Shown: positions 27,050 to 38,312, counted from the first letter of the stretch. The stretch: DNA of 64,000 nucleotides from Lobosporangium transversale (GCF_002105155.1 NW_019029015.1:310001-374000), one strand, 5' to 3'. Numbers and translations are program-made. The notes: generated by a model from the letters alone, not told the origin.

Positions 27050-27247
27050 GCCATCACCTTCCCTCAGTTGCAATCTCTCATCCTTTAGCTACAATGTCCC
27101 TGTACCACGCTGCAATGTTTGACATAGAGAGGTTAGCTTAGAATAGTGTTTTTGAATTGAGAGACTCTTAGCCAACCAATGACCTAGAAATATAACAAAT
27201 TTGAAATTTGTACAAAAGTGTACAATTATCGAGATTCCACTGTACTG
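27050..27247 (-). repeat. Right terminal inverted repeat of the pogo-like element, complete tip
   Basis: Inverted match of the left repeat (27050-27196) plus an outer 51 bp (27197-27247) that reads inward as CAGTACAGTGGAATCTCGAT followed by two small palindromes (GTACACTTTTGTAC and CAAATTTCAAATTTG). The flanking TA is at 27248-27249. Confidence 0.85.
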
Positions 27248-27531
27248 TATTTTTGTCATTGTACCTGAATTTTTTATCCAGCAAGCCTCATAAACACTCC
27301 GTCAAAAAAAAACTTTTTTTTTTTTTTTTTTTGTGTTCGCTGTCACTCCACTCATTTGAATAATCTCGTGTTCACTCGCCCAGTGGCAACAAACAGGTAG
27401 CCCAGCTGGTGTATACCTTCTCAACACCTGCCTTTCCCTCCATTCATAATCCTCGCGTCCATTTCTTCATTCTCCCACATATACCCCCTCCCTCTTCCTT
27501 ACTACATTCATATATACTTTCACAGCTCATT
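27248..27531 (+). promoter_or_regulatory. Short promoter/leader of the WNK gene, right next to the transposon end
   Basis: Only 284 bp separate the end of the transposon from the WNK start codon. It holds a T-run at 27312-27332 and a pyrimidine-rich leader (27420-27530). The element may therefore have displaced or now supply part of the kinase promoter. No motif was identified; this is a positional inference. Confidence 0.4.
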
Positions 27532-27720
27532 ATGCTAGACCCAATACCCCGGAGTGTGTCCGAAATGACAGCACAGGAAGAGGAGCACGAACGCAACAAC
27601 TTCTCACCCTTTAGTAAGTCACCCAATGGTCACCCAAAACAAAAAAGAAAAAAAAAAATGGATCAACCAAACAATAATAATCTTTGACAGCATTCATTCT
27701 TTTTTATGCTGATTTTGTTT

Positions 27721-27751
<31 letters not shown>

Positions 27752-28531
27752 CTCTTTATTTCTTTATTTCTAACCTTGCATTCAACTAACCTTCTTCACA
27801 AACATGACATTCACTCTCTTTGTCACCATTCATCAACAACTTTTACTCTACCACATTCACAGCAGAATACATTGATCATTCAAAACATGATCCAGAAAAG
27901 GTGGTCGAAGTCAGTCCCAATGGTCGATATGCCAAGGTATTCATAAAAAAAAAATCATTGTTTGCAAGTTTCTCTGGCCTTAAGACATGACTGAACATAA
28001 TGATGCTGACCAGGGAGGGATCATGGAACACAAGAAATCAAGGATACGGGAACGCAAAAACTATAAAAAAAAAGGAAGGAAGAAACGAAAAAAGATTAAT
28101 GTGGTTGTGTGTGAATTCTTCCAGGAAACTCGCCCAACTTTCAGGATGGTACATAAAAAAAATGTGTCCCTCTGCGGCCACGTTGTTTTTTGCTTTCATC
28201 AGCAGACAGTTGCTTTTTTTTTTATTTTTTTAACTCAACCAACTTGCATTCCCAGTTGATATTCAGGAACTACATTGGTAGGGCAAAAACAACAAGCATG
28301 GATATTCCATATTCTGCCCCGTTTTGGACATGCTCGGGACTAATTTGTCGAGTTCAGGGAAAACTGGGAAACTGAAAATCTAAAGAAACAAGAGAAAAGG
28401 AACTTTCATGCTCTTTTGTTGACCAAAAATGCACATTTATATATCACAATTCTTGTTCACTTTTTCCTTTAGCACAGAACAACACACAAAAAGAAAATGC
28501 CTCATACAAAGACAAGTCTAACCATAATTCT

Positions 28532-28563
<32 letters not shown>

Positions 28564-30717
28564 TTCATGCTATATTACCATCGGGATTTTCCACCATCTT
28601 TCTCTCCTTTTTTTTTTTTTTTTTTTTTTTGTTGTTGTTATCCATTAACCCGATTCAGCTAAATTCAGTTCTCGGGAAGGGTGCATACAAGATTGTGTAC
28701 AAGAGCATTGACCGCGAGGAAGGCTATGAGGTTGCCTGGAACTGCTTCCAGACCACGAAACAAGAATACGCTGAACTCTCGCAGGAAGTTGAGATTCTGA
28801 AACGTGTACGCCACCCCAATATCATTAATTTTCACGATTGTTGGTACAGCAACAATACAGAGTTCATTTTTATTACTGAGCTCATGACCTCTGGTACTTT
28901 GCGAGAGTAAGTCGTCATTTATTGAAGCTAAAAAAAAAAATTGACTAGTTAAAGCGCCATTTTTTTTTCTTTTTTTCTTTTAGGCTATTGTTGAGTCTAA
29001 TCTTATTTGAATCCATTGCATACTTAAATATTAGATATATCCGTAAACTACAAACCCCAAATCTTAAAGTAATCAAACGCTGGTGTAGACAAATCCTCAA
29101 GGGGCTTATTTATCTCCACTCTTATGATCCCCCAATCATTCATCGTGACATCAAATGCGACAATATTTTTATCAATGGCGCCCATGGAGAAGTCAAGATC
29201 GGAGACATGGGTACCGCAAAGATGAAGATTGGCAAAAAATACACTGTCATTGGCACCCCTGAATTCATGGCACCAGAAATGTATGAGGAGAAGGGTTATA
29301 GTGAAAAGGTCGATATATATGCCTTTGGCATGTGCTTGCTAGAGATGGTAACCGGTGACTATCCCTACAACGAATGTAAAAACGCTGCACAAATCTACAA
29401 AAAGGTCACACAGGTAAGGAAGAAAAAAAAAAATTGCAACTTGATCATTTTGTTAGACTTTTATAGTCAGTAGAAATCTAAATTTCTTTGTATGCATGCA
29501 TGTTTGTATGTTATTCCCTAATTTCGATAGGGACTCAAACCTGAATGTCTTAGTAGGATCATCGATCCTGAAGTCCTTAATTTAATACAACACTGTCTTG
29601 CTCCCGAAAACGAGAGGTATGGAGAAGTGCTATGCAGGAAAAAAAAAAAAAAAAAAAAAAAAAACGTTTGTCATCAACGTTGGACAATGATTCAATGATT
29701 TCTTTTTATCTGACATTTTTGAAGTACCTCTTTTTATTGTTTTGCACGCAAACATTAGATACTCGGCACAGGAGGCAATTGATGATGCTTTCTTAGGTGT
29801 GGAACCCGAGGTAGTCCTGTTATCCACTAATGAAGCTAAAAACCATTTGACGCTGCAGGTAGTTGTTAAGGGTATGGATAAACTTTCTGTAAAATTTGAG
29901 TTTAATGCCGATACGGATACGGCAGAAGAAGTCGTCAACGAAATGGTAAGAGGACACAAGAACCATTAAAATGTTGTAGTGGAGAGAGAGGGGGGGGGGG
30001 GGGGGGGGGGGGAAAAAATAACTATAACTCATACCTTTTCTTTTCCTACTTAGATCGAAGAGGATGTCCTACCACAAAAGTACCAGAGAATCATTACACA
30101 TGATATCAATCGGATATTGCGCGAGCTGGCAGGGACAGGCGACAAAAAGGATAGTGCCGGTCTCACTCCTTCATCACCGATGCTGTATACAAATGGCCAT
30201 AGCATCATTAATGGTATCTCGCATTTAACCCTCGATAATGGCTCCGGCAGTCCACATTCCTTTATAAGATCTACCAGTAACTTGTACCGTAAAACCTCAA
30301 ATGCAGATTGGGCCACGACAGAAGAGGAGATTCCATTCAAAGGTAAAGAACATCTCTAGCTGAGCCAAACGCTATAAGGACGAACACATGATTCTCTGAT
30401 ACATTGTTTATTTATACTATGTCTCTCTCCCGACTCCTATAGAATATAGTATGGATGCTCCTATCGAGGATTTGGTCAACGACACTGCGATGGCGTACCA
30501 CCGTGGACCGGATAAAGCAAATGAATGGCTTGCTAAACTCAAGAACCAAGATATTATGACAATTGGGGATCTTAAAGACCTACAGGATTCAGACTGGGCA
30601 GGATTTGATCTCACTGTCTTTGCATCTAGAGCACTTCGCAATCGATTGTTTGGCAAGCGACCTAACATTCTAACCCGGAGTTCCTCAAATGGCGTTTCGG
30701 ATGATGGCAATCTTTAA
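27532..30717 (+). CDS. WNK-type protein kinase with OSR1-C-like and SAM-like domains
   Basis: Exons 27532-27613, 27863-27936, 28659-28906, 29035-29413, 29531-29616, 29759-29945, 30054-30342 and 30443-30717 give 539 residues. Kinase domain from about residue 53: [20 protein letters not shown] has the WNK hallmark, a Lys in the Gly loop, and the usual subdomain II Lys is replaced (VAWN). [23 protein letters not shown] and [19 protein letters not shown] follow. Residues about 315-350 ([16 protein letters not shown]) resemble the OSR1 C-terminal/WNK autoinhibitory PF2-like fold. The C-terminus ([19 protein letters not shown] then [15 protein letters not shown], about 472-520) looks like a SAM domain. 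WNKs sense osmotic stress, chloride and crowding, and phosphorylate SPAK/OSR1-type kinases. The second intron is 722 bp; a later one has a run of 23 G. Intact; domain-level function is known, the SAM call is inference. Confidence 0.9.
29990..30012. repeat. G23 homopolymer in a WNK intron
   Basis: 23 consecutive G on the coding strand inside the intron 29946-30053, preceded by GA repeats. It is the only long G run in a window full of A/T runs. Confidence 0.95.
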
Positions 30718-31779
30718 CCTCTATGAAGGATACACATTTTGCTTTCTAGGCCAATATCCTGGCACGACCTCTTTGTTTACCTTCTTGCTTCAGATAAATG
30801 TAGAGCACATGCCGTTCATGAAGAGTGACCCCCTCCAAAAAAAACAGCAACAATTATAATTTACTCTAAACTCAGTTTCAATAGATTTTACACCCCCACT
30901 CTTATTATTTTATTACAATGTACATATAAAAAAAAATACACATTAGTATTATTATTTTTCTAAAACAAGCAAACATTTGCACATTTATACACTTGCTGTA
31001 ACAGTGTTGTTTTCTATCTGTTATGCTAACAGCTAATCGCTTTGCGACCACAAGTTGATTACACCGTTAATGGTCTCCTGTTGTTCCCGTCTCTGATACT
31101 CCATGACTGGCACGTAGGTTATGTCGGCGCTACTTCAAAGCTTCAGCTTCAGATGCAAGCGGGGTTGCGCGTGGGTTGTCAAAAGATAAAGGATAGGTTA
31201 AATCTTTTGACGACAGAGGAAATTCACGAGAAGAGGAGGGCGATGAAGGTGCTTTAAAGATCTGGTGCAGAGCGATGGGGGGTTCGAACTGAGCGCCATG
31301 AAGTAACTGGGGAGAGATAAGAACTAGGCCGTGAATTCCGATAATGATTAAAGCTTTCGGCCCTTTGTAGCGGCGGTAATGGGGAAGGGCTATTGTTACT
31401 ATTTTAATATCATTTTATTAATCATGAGTCCTAATAATAAGTGAACGCTCTGATCATGTGCAATCTGGTCGAGCGTGGAGCGCATAATGTGAATGTGCGT
31501 GGTGAGTTAAGAATACGAGACGCTATGGTTGAACGTTGGAATGGCCTAGGTTGAATAGGCTGATTTCTGATTTGTCGGAAGAAAGGAGTCCTAGGATATC
31601 CTGGTTCGGCTTGGGTAGGAGTATGCACACCTTGTTGAGGCTCAGTGGGAGTTTTATTCAGAAGGAGTAGCCAGGTTGCATTCGAAGGGCTTGCTGTGTT
31701 CACCAACAAGCGTAAGTGTTCAACGCCCCTGCGGACTCAGCATGAGAATTTTCTTAAACATTGTTTTAGCAACTTAGCC
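30718..31779. other. Intergenic with an unrecognised coding remnant
   Basis: Downstream of the WNK stop. The stretch 31042-31257 (+) encodes a well-composed 71-residue peptide (DYTVNGLLLFPSLILHDWHV, then LQMQAGLRVGCQKIKDRL) ending in a stop. It reads like the end of a real protein, not random sequence, but no upstream exon was found and I do not know the family. Around 31431-31709 an open minus frame without clear features is present. The rest holds no gene. Confidence 0.4.
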
Positions 31780-32275
31780 CTAATACTCAAGACGGGCATC
31801 AGCAAGCCTTTTCAAATCGTTGGAAGTCAAGATGCCACCATTGAGCGCTAGGAAACGTTCAATCAACTCTAACTCAATATCTTTCTCAGGTCTAAGCAGC
31901 TCTTTTGCATTTACGATATAGAGGGTAAGCCATCCTTCAGCATATTCTCTTGCTGCCAAAAAAAATAGGAGTGAAAGCTCTTGCTAACACCAAGATTGTT
32001 CCTTTTTTCATCTCGTTCCAAAGCTCAAGCATTTGGTCCGTGACGAGAGTTTCAGAGTGTTGGCAGAATCTTGTAAAATCCTTTTGGGGATTGGCCCATG
32101 GATGGTATAGGGACCCACTTGCCAGGCTTCAGATCGCGTTTGAGATGATCAAATTCATTGCGTGGAGCAGGTTTGAGACTACTGCTTTCTAGTATATCAA
32201 TCCAAACAGGCGGCAGCTCCACAAGGTTACCATCTGAAATAACTGATTCGTGAGCAGCCAAGAGCAAAAGGTACT
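31780..32275 (-). pseudogene. Relic of an ATPase-type crinkler (CRN) protein
   Basis: Minus-strand text in three successive frames matches, in order, the region before and across the P-loop ATPase domain of fungal crinklers: LPPVWIDILESSSLKP and FDHLKRDLKPGKWVPIPSMG at about 32225-32100; then TLVTDQMLELWNEM at about 32055-32010; then FFLAAREYAEGWLTLYIVNA and ERFLALNGGILTSNDL down to a stop at 31780. The frame changes near 32085 and again at the T-run near 31950. The Walker A segment is shortened and lacks the normal GxGKS (GVSKS is seen). No CRN N-terminal domain is attached. Clearly inactive. The family assignment rests on remembered crinkler ATPase landmarks. Confidence 0.6.
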
Positions 32276-32967
32276 GGAAGGCCGTGAGTGAGAATGCAGG
32301 TATTATTGTGATGAAGAAGAGTAAGAAAGTGAAGCGATGAGAAAGGAAGAAAGATGAAAATGTAGAAGATTGGCAATATAACGATGTCACTCACTGCGCT
32401 TATGAAGTTTTCTTTTTCTTTTTTTCTTTTTTTTTTTTTTTTTTTTACTTTTCTCTTTAATGGCTTGCTTTCGTTACTTGATTGAAGGACCCTTTGTTCT
32501 ATGCTAAAAGCAGAATGTAAAAGACACTAAAAAGGTTAAATGGGTGGCAAAGTGAGTTGGTCAGAAAGTGCTGCGCACAGAAAAGAATCACACAAATTTT
32601 AACTTCCTTAATTTTAAAAAGAGTTAAAATCAAGCTATCAGAACTCATCTCGGATCCTAAGAATAAGGAAGAGAACGATAGAGGAATGCTTCGTGGCCAT
32701 TTTTTAATTACTTTCTATTATCTTTAGCTTTGTCCTTGAGTTGCCATGTCTTTTTTCTTTTTTCTTTTTTTCTTTTTTCTTTTTTTTTTTGTCTATTCTT
32801 CGCTTTTTATAGAGGCAAAAACATGCCGTGAGCAGAGTAGGCCTCCATGTCCAAAAACAAGCATCAAATGCTCCTTTTATTAAATTTGTTAAAACACCAA
32901 AGTGGTAATCACAATGGGTCTATCTCGATCATTATCGTTTGACATATAGAGAAGAGGAGAATACAAT
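32276..32967. other. Non-coding spacer between crinkler relics
   Basis: T-rich runs at about 32413-32446 and 32750-32790. An open minus frame continues to 32390 with a hydrophobic start, but no support exists that it is translated. No gene is seen. Confidence 0.45.
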
Positions 32968-33348
32968 GTGTTTGAAAAAGTAGTGAAGTTGCATAGTGGC
33001 GCATATGCCCTGGATCTTGGCAAAGTGACCATCATATTAAAATCCAGAACCAGAGCTGGAGAATTCTTTAATGTGCTGACCAGAGCAAGGCGTGTTTACG
33101 AACTGGATACCACATTCGACTGGAATTGGACCAAAGCTGACGTTGAAGCATTTGAGAAAGCACTAAAGAAATCAAGTGTATTGATCCCTCCATTTGAACT
33201 CGAAGAGTTTCAAAGGAAGAACCATTAGGGAATCTTTTTTAACATCCTTGAGATACGACAGTTGGAAGACAGAGTCTATCCTGTGTATGACCTTGGATCG
33301 ATAATTGAACGCTATGGTTCGGATGATCCTGATGACCTAGTAGAGTAA
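32968..33348 (+). pseudogene. Remnant of an unrecognised repeat protein
   Basis: Open frame 32968-33228 reads DLGKVTIILKSRTRAGEFFN, then TRARRVYELDTTFDWNWTKA and EAFEKALKKSSVLIP, in the style of a leucine-rich or helical repeat protein. After its stop the text resumes in another frame (FFNILEIRQLEDRVYPVYDL, then IIERYGSDDPDDLVE) to a stop at 33348, a frameshift at the TTTTTT near 33236. I cannot name the family; such sequences would be worth comparing with expanded families in Mortierella-type genomes. Confidence 0.4.
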
Positions 33349-33371
33349 AAAATGTGATATCGATGTGCTGA

Positions 33372-33404
<33 letters not shown>

Positions 33405-33613
33405 CAAAAAAAACAGACATAGTTTGTAATTTGTATAGATGATATTCTATCTTATATCGTTTTTAGGCCCCATTCTAATTGATAAAATGTAAGCTGTGCC
33501 TACCATCAATTAGCCTCAAAGTTGGGATGTTGTGCATAACGTAATAAAAAGTGACATATTATACATATGTATTACAGCAAAGAACTTTTTAATGGGGAGG
33601 GAGGGAGGACGGT

Positions 33614-35382
33614 CTAGACTGAATTGAAATAGTTGAAACTACCTCTCGTGCTCATTTCATCCTTCATTAATTTGAAAAGAGTAAGGACATAGCTAAATAT
33701 AAACTTGCAGCTGTCTCTCACGTCTTTCATTTCTCTTCTCAATTCTAAATTTCTAGTCACGTCCAACCTTCGGTATTTTAGCGTGCCATTTTCCAATGTA
33801 GATTCAACAAATACCCATTGGAATGAATCGGTTACGATTCCATAAGCCTTAAGGACTCTAGGGCAATCCCCATCATCCTTCTTAGTTCGTTTTCGTTCGC
33901 TATTGTGCAAGGCTACATCGAGCTGTACCATATTTTGTGCAAAGGCTTGAACATGACTGATCTTCACTACCGTAACGCCAAGAATTTGCGTTTGATTGAT
34001 CCGGTCAATAACAGCAAAGTCCACATTTCCATAGCCGCGCGAGCCGCTTATAAACTCTTGCTGTGTAAGGAGCATATCGGATGCATAGAACTGCATTGCC
34101 CCAATCATGAATGCATCGACAATTGATGACCTTGTAGCCTCATTTGAATACATATCGAATGAATAAGCTTGGTGCTTGAGAATGCAGGCCTTCACAATAT
34201 CTTCCAATGCTGCCTCTTCGAGCTCTGTCAATTCCTTGGGTTTAAGATCAAATTTTGGAAACAGTTCGAAGCGTCCAACATTATACGTCTCCTGACATCT
34301 TTTCCAGGTCCATGCCGAAAAATCAATGGCTGGGGTATCCAAAGATATAATGAGCCTCTTCCACTTTTTTGCTGAAATCTTGCCAAGATAGAACGAAATT
34401 GAATGTCGTCTGCCAACAACGAAAATGTCCTCGTTTCCTCATCGTACACAGATATTTGGACTTCCTCGAACTCATCAAACTCCAAATAAGGATCTTGAAG
34501 GTTTTCTCGCAGACTTTCTATAGTAGCTGTTTTAATCTCGGTGGAATATGTGCAAACAATCTCATCCCGATCTCTATTGTTCACGATGTTCAGTGCTAAA
34601 ATTAACAATATAATCAGCTCTCTTTCACTATGGTTCTCTTTGACAACTTTCCATTCCACAGTTTCACTTATTGTCGATTATTACTTACTAATATATGTGT
34701 CCGCATGTAGTTGTTGCTTCAATTCGGCGTGTTCCTTTTGTGTCGTTTCTGAATATGTGTTCAAGTTGACGATTTCCTGGTTGGCCATTTCCTTTTGTAA
34801 ATTTGCGTTCATCGTTTGTAGCCTTGCGATCATAGTTTCTAAATTTGCGTTCGTATGCAGCTGTTGCTTCAAGTCGGCGATTTCCTTTTGTAAATCTGCG
34901 TTCATCTTTTGTAGACTTGCGATTATAGGTTCGTTCTCTTCACGTTTAGCTTAGGAAAAAGGAATAAAAACAGAAAGTGCGCATGACTTGTTTAATCATA
35001 GTTAACTGTGGACAAAAAAAAAAAAGGTATACCAGTAGAGTGGAATAGTACCTGGTCGTTCAATAATGACATGGATGGTTTTTTTTGGTGGTACAGCGCC
35101 AAAAACCTCAGAGACCTCGTTAGTCGGATCTCCAAGCTTCTCTGGGTTTTTCTGCGCCTTCTGCTCGTCTGTAAGATTGCTTAATGTAATTGGTTTCTCG
35201 GAGATAGAAGAAATGGCGACATGCCAGAGAGTGAGCTTGCTTGCATCAATATCATGAAACTCTAGCTTCTTTTTCTTGATGGCATCTTTGAGATGGTCTA
35301 TCGTTTTTGAAGAGGGGATATCCACAGGGAACACGGAGGAATCTCCATCGATAACGCAAAAGAGGGTTACTTCGGTGGTCAT
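33614..35382 (-). CDS. Crinkler (CRN) effector-like protein with restriction-endonuclease-like C-terminus; contains a frameshift
   Basis: Exons (minus) 35382-35052, 34949-34689 and 34595-33614. The first exon is the crinkler N-terminal ubiquitin-like domain: VTLFCVIDGDSSVFPVDIP, KLTLWHVAI, LGDPTNEVSEVFG and the final KKTIHVIIERPG. The second exon is a coiled coil with repeats of about 21 residues (ADLKQQLHTNANLETM). The third carries a central domain and then, after a one-base frame change in the T6 run at 34365-34370, a PD-(D/E)XK-like segment: RGYGNVDFAVID, then ILGVTVVKISH, AQNMVQLDVALHN and a terminal helical part. CRNs are modular secreted or nuclear toxins/effectors of oomycetes, chytrids and Mucoromycota. 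The usual E-x-K Glu is Val here, so nuclease activity may be lost. The frame change is either a mutation or an assembly error; no secretion signal is visible. Confidence 0.72.
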
Positions 35383-38312
35383 GGTGGTGTTATGAATGTT
35401 GTTTGTTTCAATTGTTTCAATGGAGCGAGTGTTTTAAAGGATGGCGATTGATTGCGCAAAGCTACAATGCGTCTTGCAAATAGGAAGAGAGCATTATCCA
35501 TATTTGATTCTTATTTTAATGAATAACACCGCTGCAAATGGGTCAGACTACATCTGTGATTCGTATTCTTGCAAGGAACTCACCATACGAGAGTGATCCG
35601 GACAGGTAGATGATTGAGATGTCATGTGACAATATCTTCAAGTTCACAAAAAAAATTTGTGATCCTGTGCATGTTGCTGATGATGTAATACGGACGCCTT
35701 CCGATGGAAAGGATAATTATTATTAAAAATATTTGTATATTTGTCCTTGTTTATCATGTAGAGATGAAGGATGTATGTATAAATGGCAACTAAGCCTTCC
35801 ATACTCTTGGCGTCTTCAATTGTTTATTGACCTTTGTTTACTCTCTCTACTCTCCGGCTTCAAGCAAAGATACTTCCACACTAAAGCAATACCCTGGTTA
35901 CAAGTGTTACAAGTGAATTGTGGGAATATGAAGAAGAGTATATTGTGGTTGTACCAACGGTTGTGCAAAATAAAAAAAATAGATAAATGAAATATCTTTT
36001 TCCGCCCGTTTCATCCCTCTCCTTCTCTCTTTCTATCTCCTGTGTGTGTGGGCAACCAGGGGTGATCTTGGAGTACTTGTTTGTCCTCTTTCTTTCCTTC
36101 TCTCTCTCTCTCATTTTTTTTTCTTCCCCTATTCCTCTTACTTATTCTCACTCTCATTCTGTCTTTCAGCATATTCATACCCACACACGCTCTCACTTTC
36201 CTCTCAGCATTCGTAACACACACAACCCAGTCCTTACTTCCAATCGTTGTAATTACTGCTTATTCAGGCACCTTCAGTAATTTATATCCAGTCCTCATAT
36301 CCCGAAACATCTTGGCGTCACTACTCCTAGCAGCACTCTCCATTTTTTCTTCAAGCTGTTATCTTCAGAGCGTTACTGCTGAAAAAAAAAAAAAAAAAAA
36401 AAATATACAGCCATCTATCTTGGTGTTTCAGGTACGAACCTTTTTTTTTTTTTTTTTTTTCCTTCTTCCGCAATACTTCATGACGATTGATTTGATCTAC
36501 CTTTGTGGGAAAGAGTTAGAGTAGTAGAGAAAATTTTATACAGCCTTGCAGGTGGGGGCAATGGCAAAGATTAAAAAAAAAAAAAAAAAAAAAAAAACAA
36601 GGGTGATAGTAACCCAAGTTGTTCAGGTCCCCCCGGTCGCTCAGGCACAGCAGTTATTTTTAACTGGTAGCAATTGGTACACACATTCATTCACCTGATC
36701 TTTTGTCTTGGTTGTTTATTTGCAAATGGCTGTGCAGAGACGGGCGCAGAGAGACATGCTTCCATTTTAAGAAACAATGTTGGTGGCGAATGAGAAATAA
36801 GAGAGTTTTTATTTAAAAAAAAAAAAAGACGCTATTTCTTAATTGGTTTTATTATGATGCGTATTGTGTTATTGCGAAATAGCTATGGTATTTTTTTTTA
36901 CGTTGGACATCGTCATGATCGTCATGATTTATATGTACTATGAACTATTATATCCTTTTCCCACTTTTCTTTTTCTTGACGTAGACACGCGGTCAGTTGG
37001 TTATACACTACTCACGACTGTAAACTCCTCAGGTCAGGTAGATCATGACCTAAGTCTTACACCCCCTTTTCTTTATGTCTACATTATCATTATCATTAAC
37101 GACCTAAAGCCCGTTCATCAGAATGGGAGAGAGAAAGAGAAAGAGGGAGATGGGGGTGCAGGGACAACGAATGAGTGCATCTGCGTCCTTGTTGAACTAC
37201 ATTCCATGGAATTATTATGATCATTTTCCTCTTGATCTGCAGGACTTTGTTGCTCCATGACAATAACTCCTTTTAATGTTGCCAACACATGATTCCGTCC
37301 TACTGTCCTACTGTCCTACAAACTGTCCCCCCCCTCATTTCTCTCTCTCTCTCTCATACACCTCAGCTCCAGAAAGGGGAAAGGAGAAAAGACGACACAA
37401 AGTATTCAAAGTCAGAGTCGACTCAAGAGATGAAGAAGATTCACAAGAAGTTTGTCCCAAATGAAAGGGCGAAGAAAGGAATAGAAAAGAAATAGGCGAT
37501 GCTGTAGTATAGACGTTTTTCTTTTCTTTTTTTTTTTATTGCTCTATTTTTATCAAAGCCTTACTTCATACCGTCTGCTTTGGTCTCGATCTTAGACCCA
37601 AAATTTCTAAAAATCCTGCTCCGAACAAGGGCGCATTGTCCACAATGCAATGATGAAGGAAAAGACCTATTGAGTGAACGGGAAAAGAGAGAAAAATGAC
37701 AAAATAGAGAAAAAAATAATTGTCAATCCCATTGCAGTTGTTGCTAAAGGAATGATGCGGTCTGCCCTGTTTATCTTCCCTTACACCTGCACTTCACTAC
37801 TTCACTTGCACTTTTTTTATTTTTAGGTAGCCAACAGCTCCAACTGACGCGTGCCTGATAATCACACACATCCTAAAGACCATTCACATTTTTTATTCTT
37901 ATGTTATCGCTTTATACACATCGGACAGAGAATCAACAAACATCATCCGTCAGTCATAATCACTTGCCAAATCTTATTTAATTTATCTTATTTATTTATC
38001 TTACTTTTTATTTATTTACTTTTCTCTTCCCTCGCTTTTTTCTTTTTTTCCTCTTTTCTCTCTCTCCTCTCTCTCCTCTCTCTCCTCTCTCTCCTCTCTC
38101 TCCTCTCTCTCCTCTCTCCTCTTGTCTCTTCTCTTCTCTTTTTTTTTTCTCTCTTTTTTTTTTTTTTTTATATCTTCAATTGGATCCTCATCTTTCTTTT
38201 CCTCTCTCCATCTCCATTGATAGATCTCCTTTTCAATTCCACGCCTCCCTCTTGCCTTCTCTTCCTCTGAAAATCCTCGACAGTGCCACATAACCACAAT
38301 TTGGTGATCAAG
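35383..38312. other. 2.9-kb intergenic region without a supported gene
   Basis: Contains the promoter of the crinkler gene on its left. It holds A/T runs (36380-36403, 36439-36460, 36573-36597), pyrimidine-rich sequence around 36000-36200 and 37800-38240, and a 9-bp CT repeat at 38057-38119. Several open frames exist but none has protein-like composition. An upstream non-coding exon of the gene at 38313 may be here. Confidence 0.5.
38057..38119. repeat. TCTCTCCTC tandem repeat upstream of the Pro-rich protein gene
   Basis: About seven near-perfect copies of a 9-bp pyrimidine unit, about 200 bp upstream of the start codon at 38313 and followed by T-runs. It is probably part of a pyrimidine-rich core promoter or leader. 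Confidence 0.85.

Larger units (their letters stand above)
23955..27247 (+). mobile_element. Degenerate pogo/Tigger-like (Tc1-mariner superfamily) DNA transposon
   Basis: A 3.29-kb element bounded by TA dinucleotides (23953-23954 and 27248-27249), the target duplication of this superfamily. Its ends are long inverted repeats: 23957-24122 pairs with 27196-27050 at roughly 85-90% identity by eye. The right terminus read inwards is CAGTACAGTGGAATCTCGAT, a typical pogo/Tigger terminus; on the left only CAG remains and about 49 bp are missing. Inside are a nuclease-like gene fragment (24194-24654), the C-terminal part of a DDE transposase (25027-26295, broken by a stop) and a 25-bp tandem repeat. 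The transposase lacks its N-terminus, so the copy cannot move on its own. The region 24720-25020 has no supported coding content on the plus strand. Confidence 0.82.

Noticed and set aside
37752..37830. Short hydrophobic frame (MMRSALFIFPY...) as a missing signal-peptide exon for the gene at 38313
   Set aside because: It ends in a stop before any donor that would keep phase with the downstream frame.
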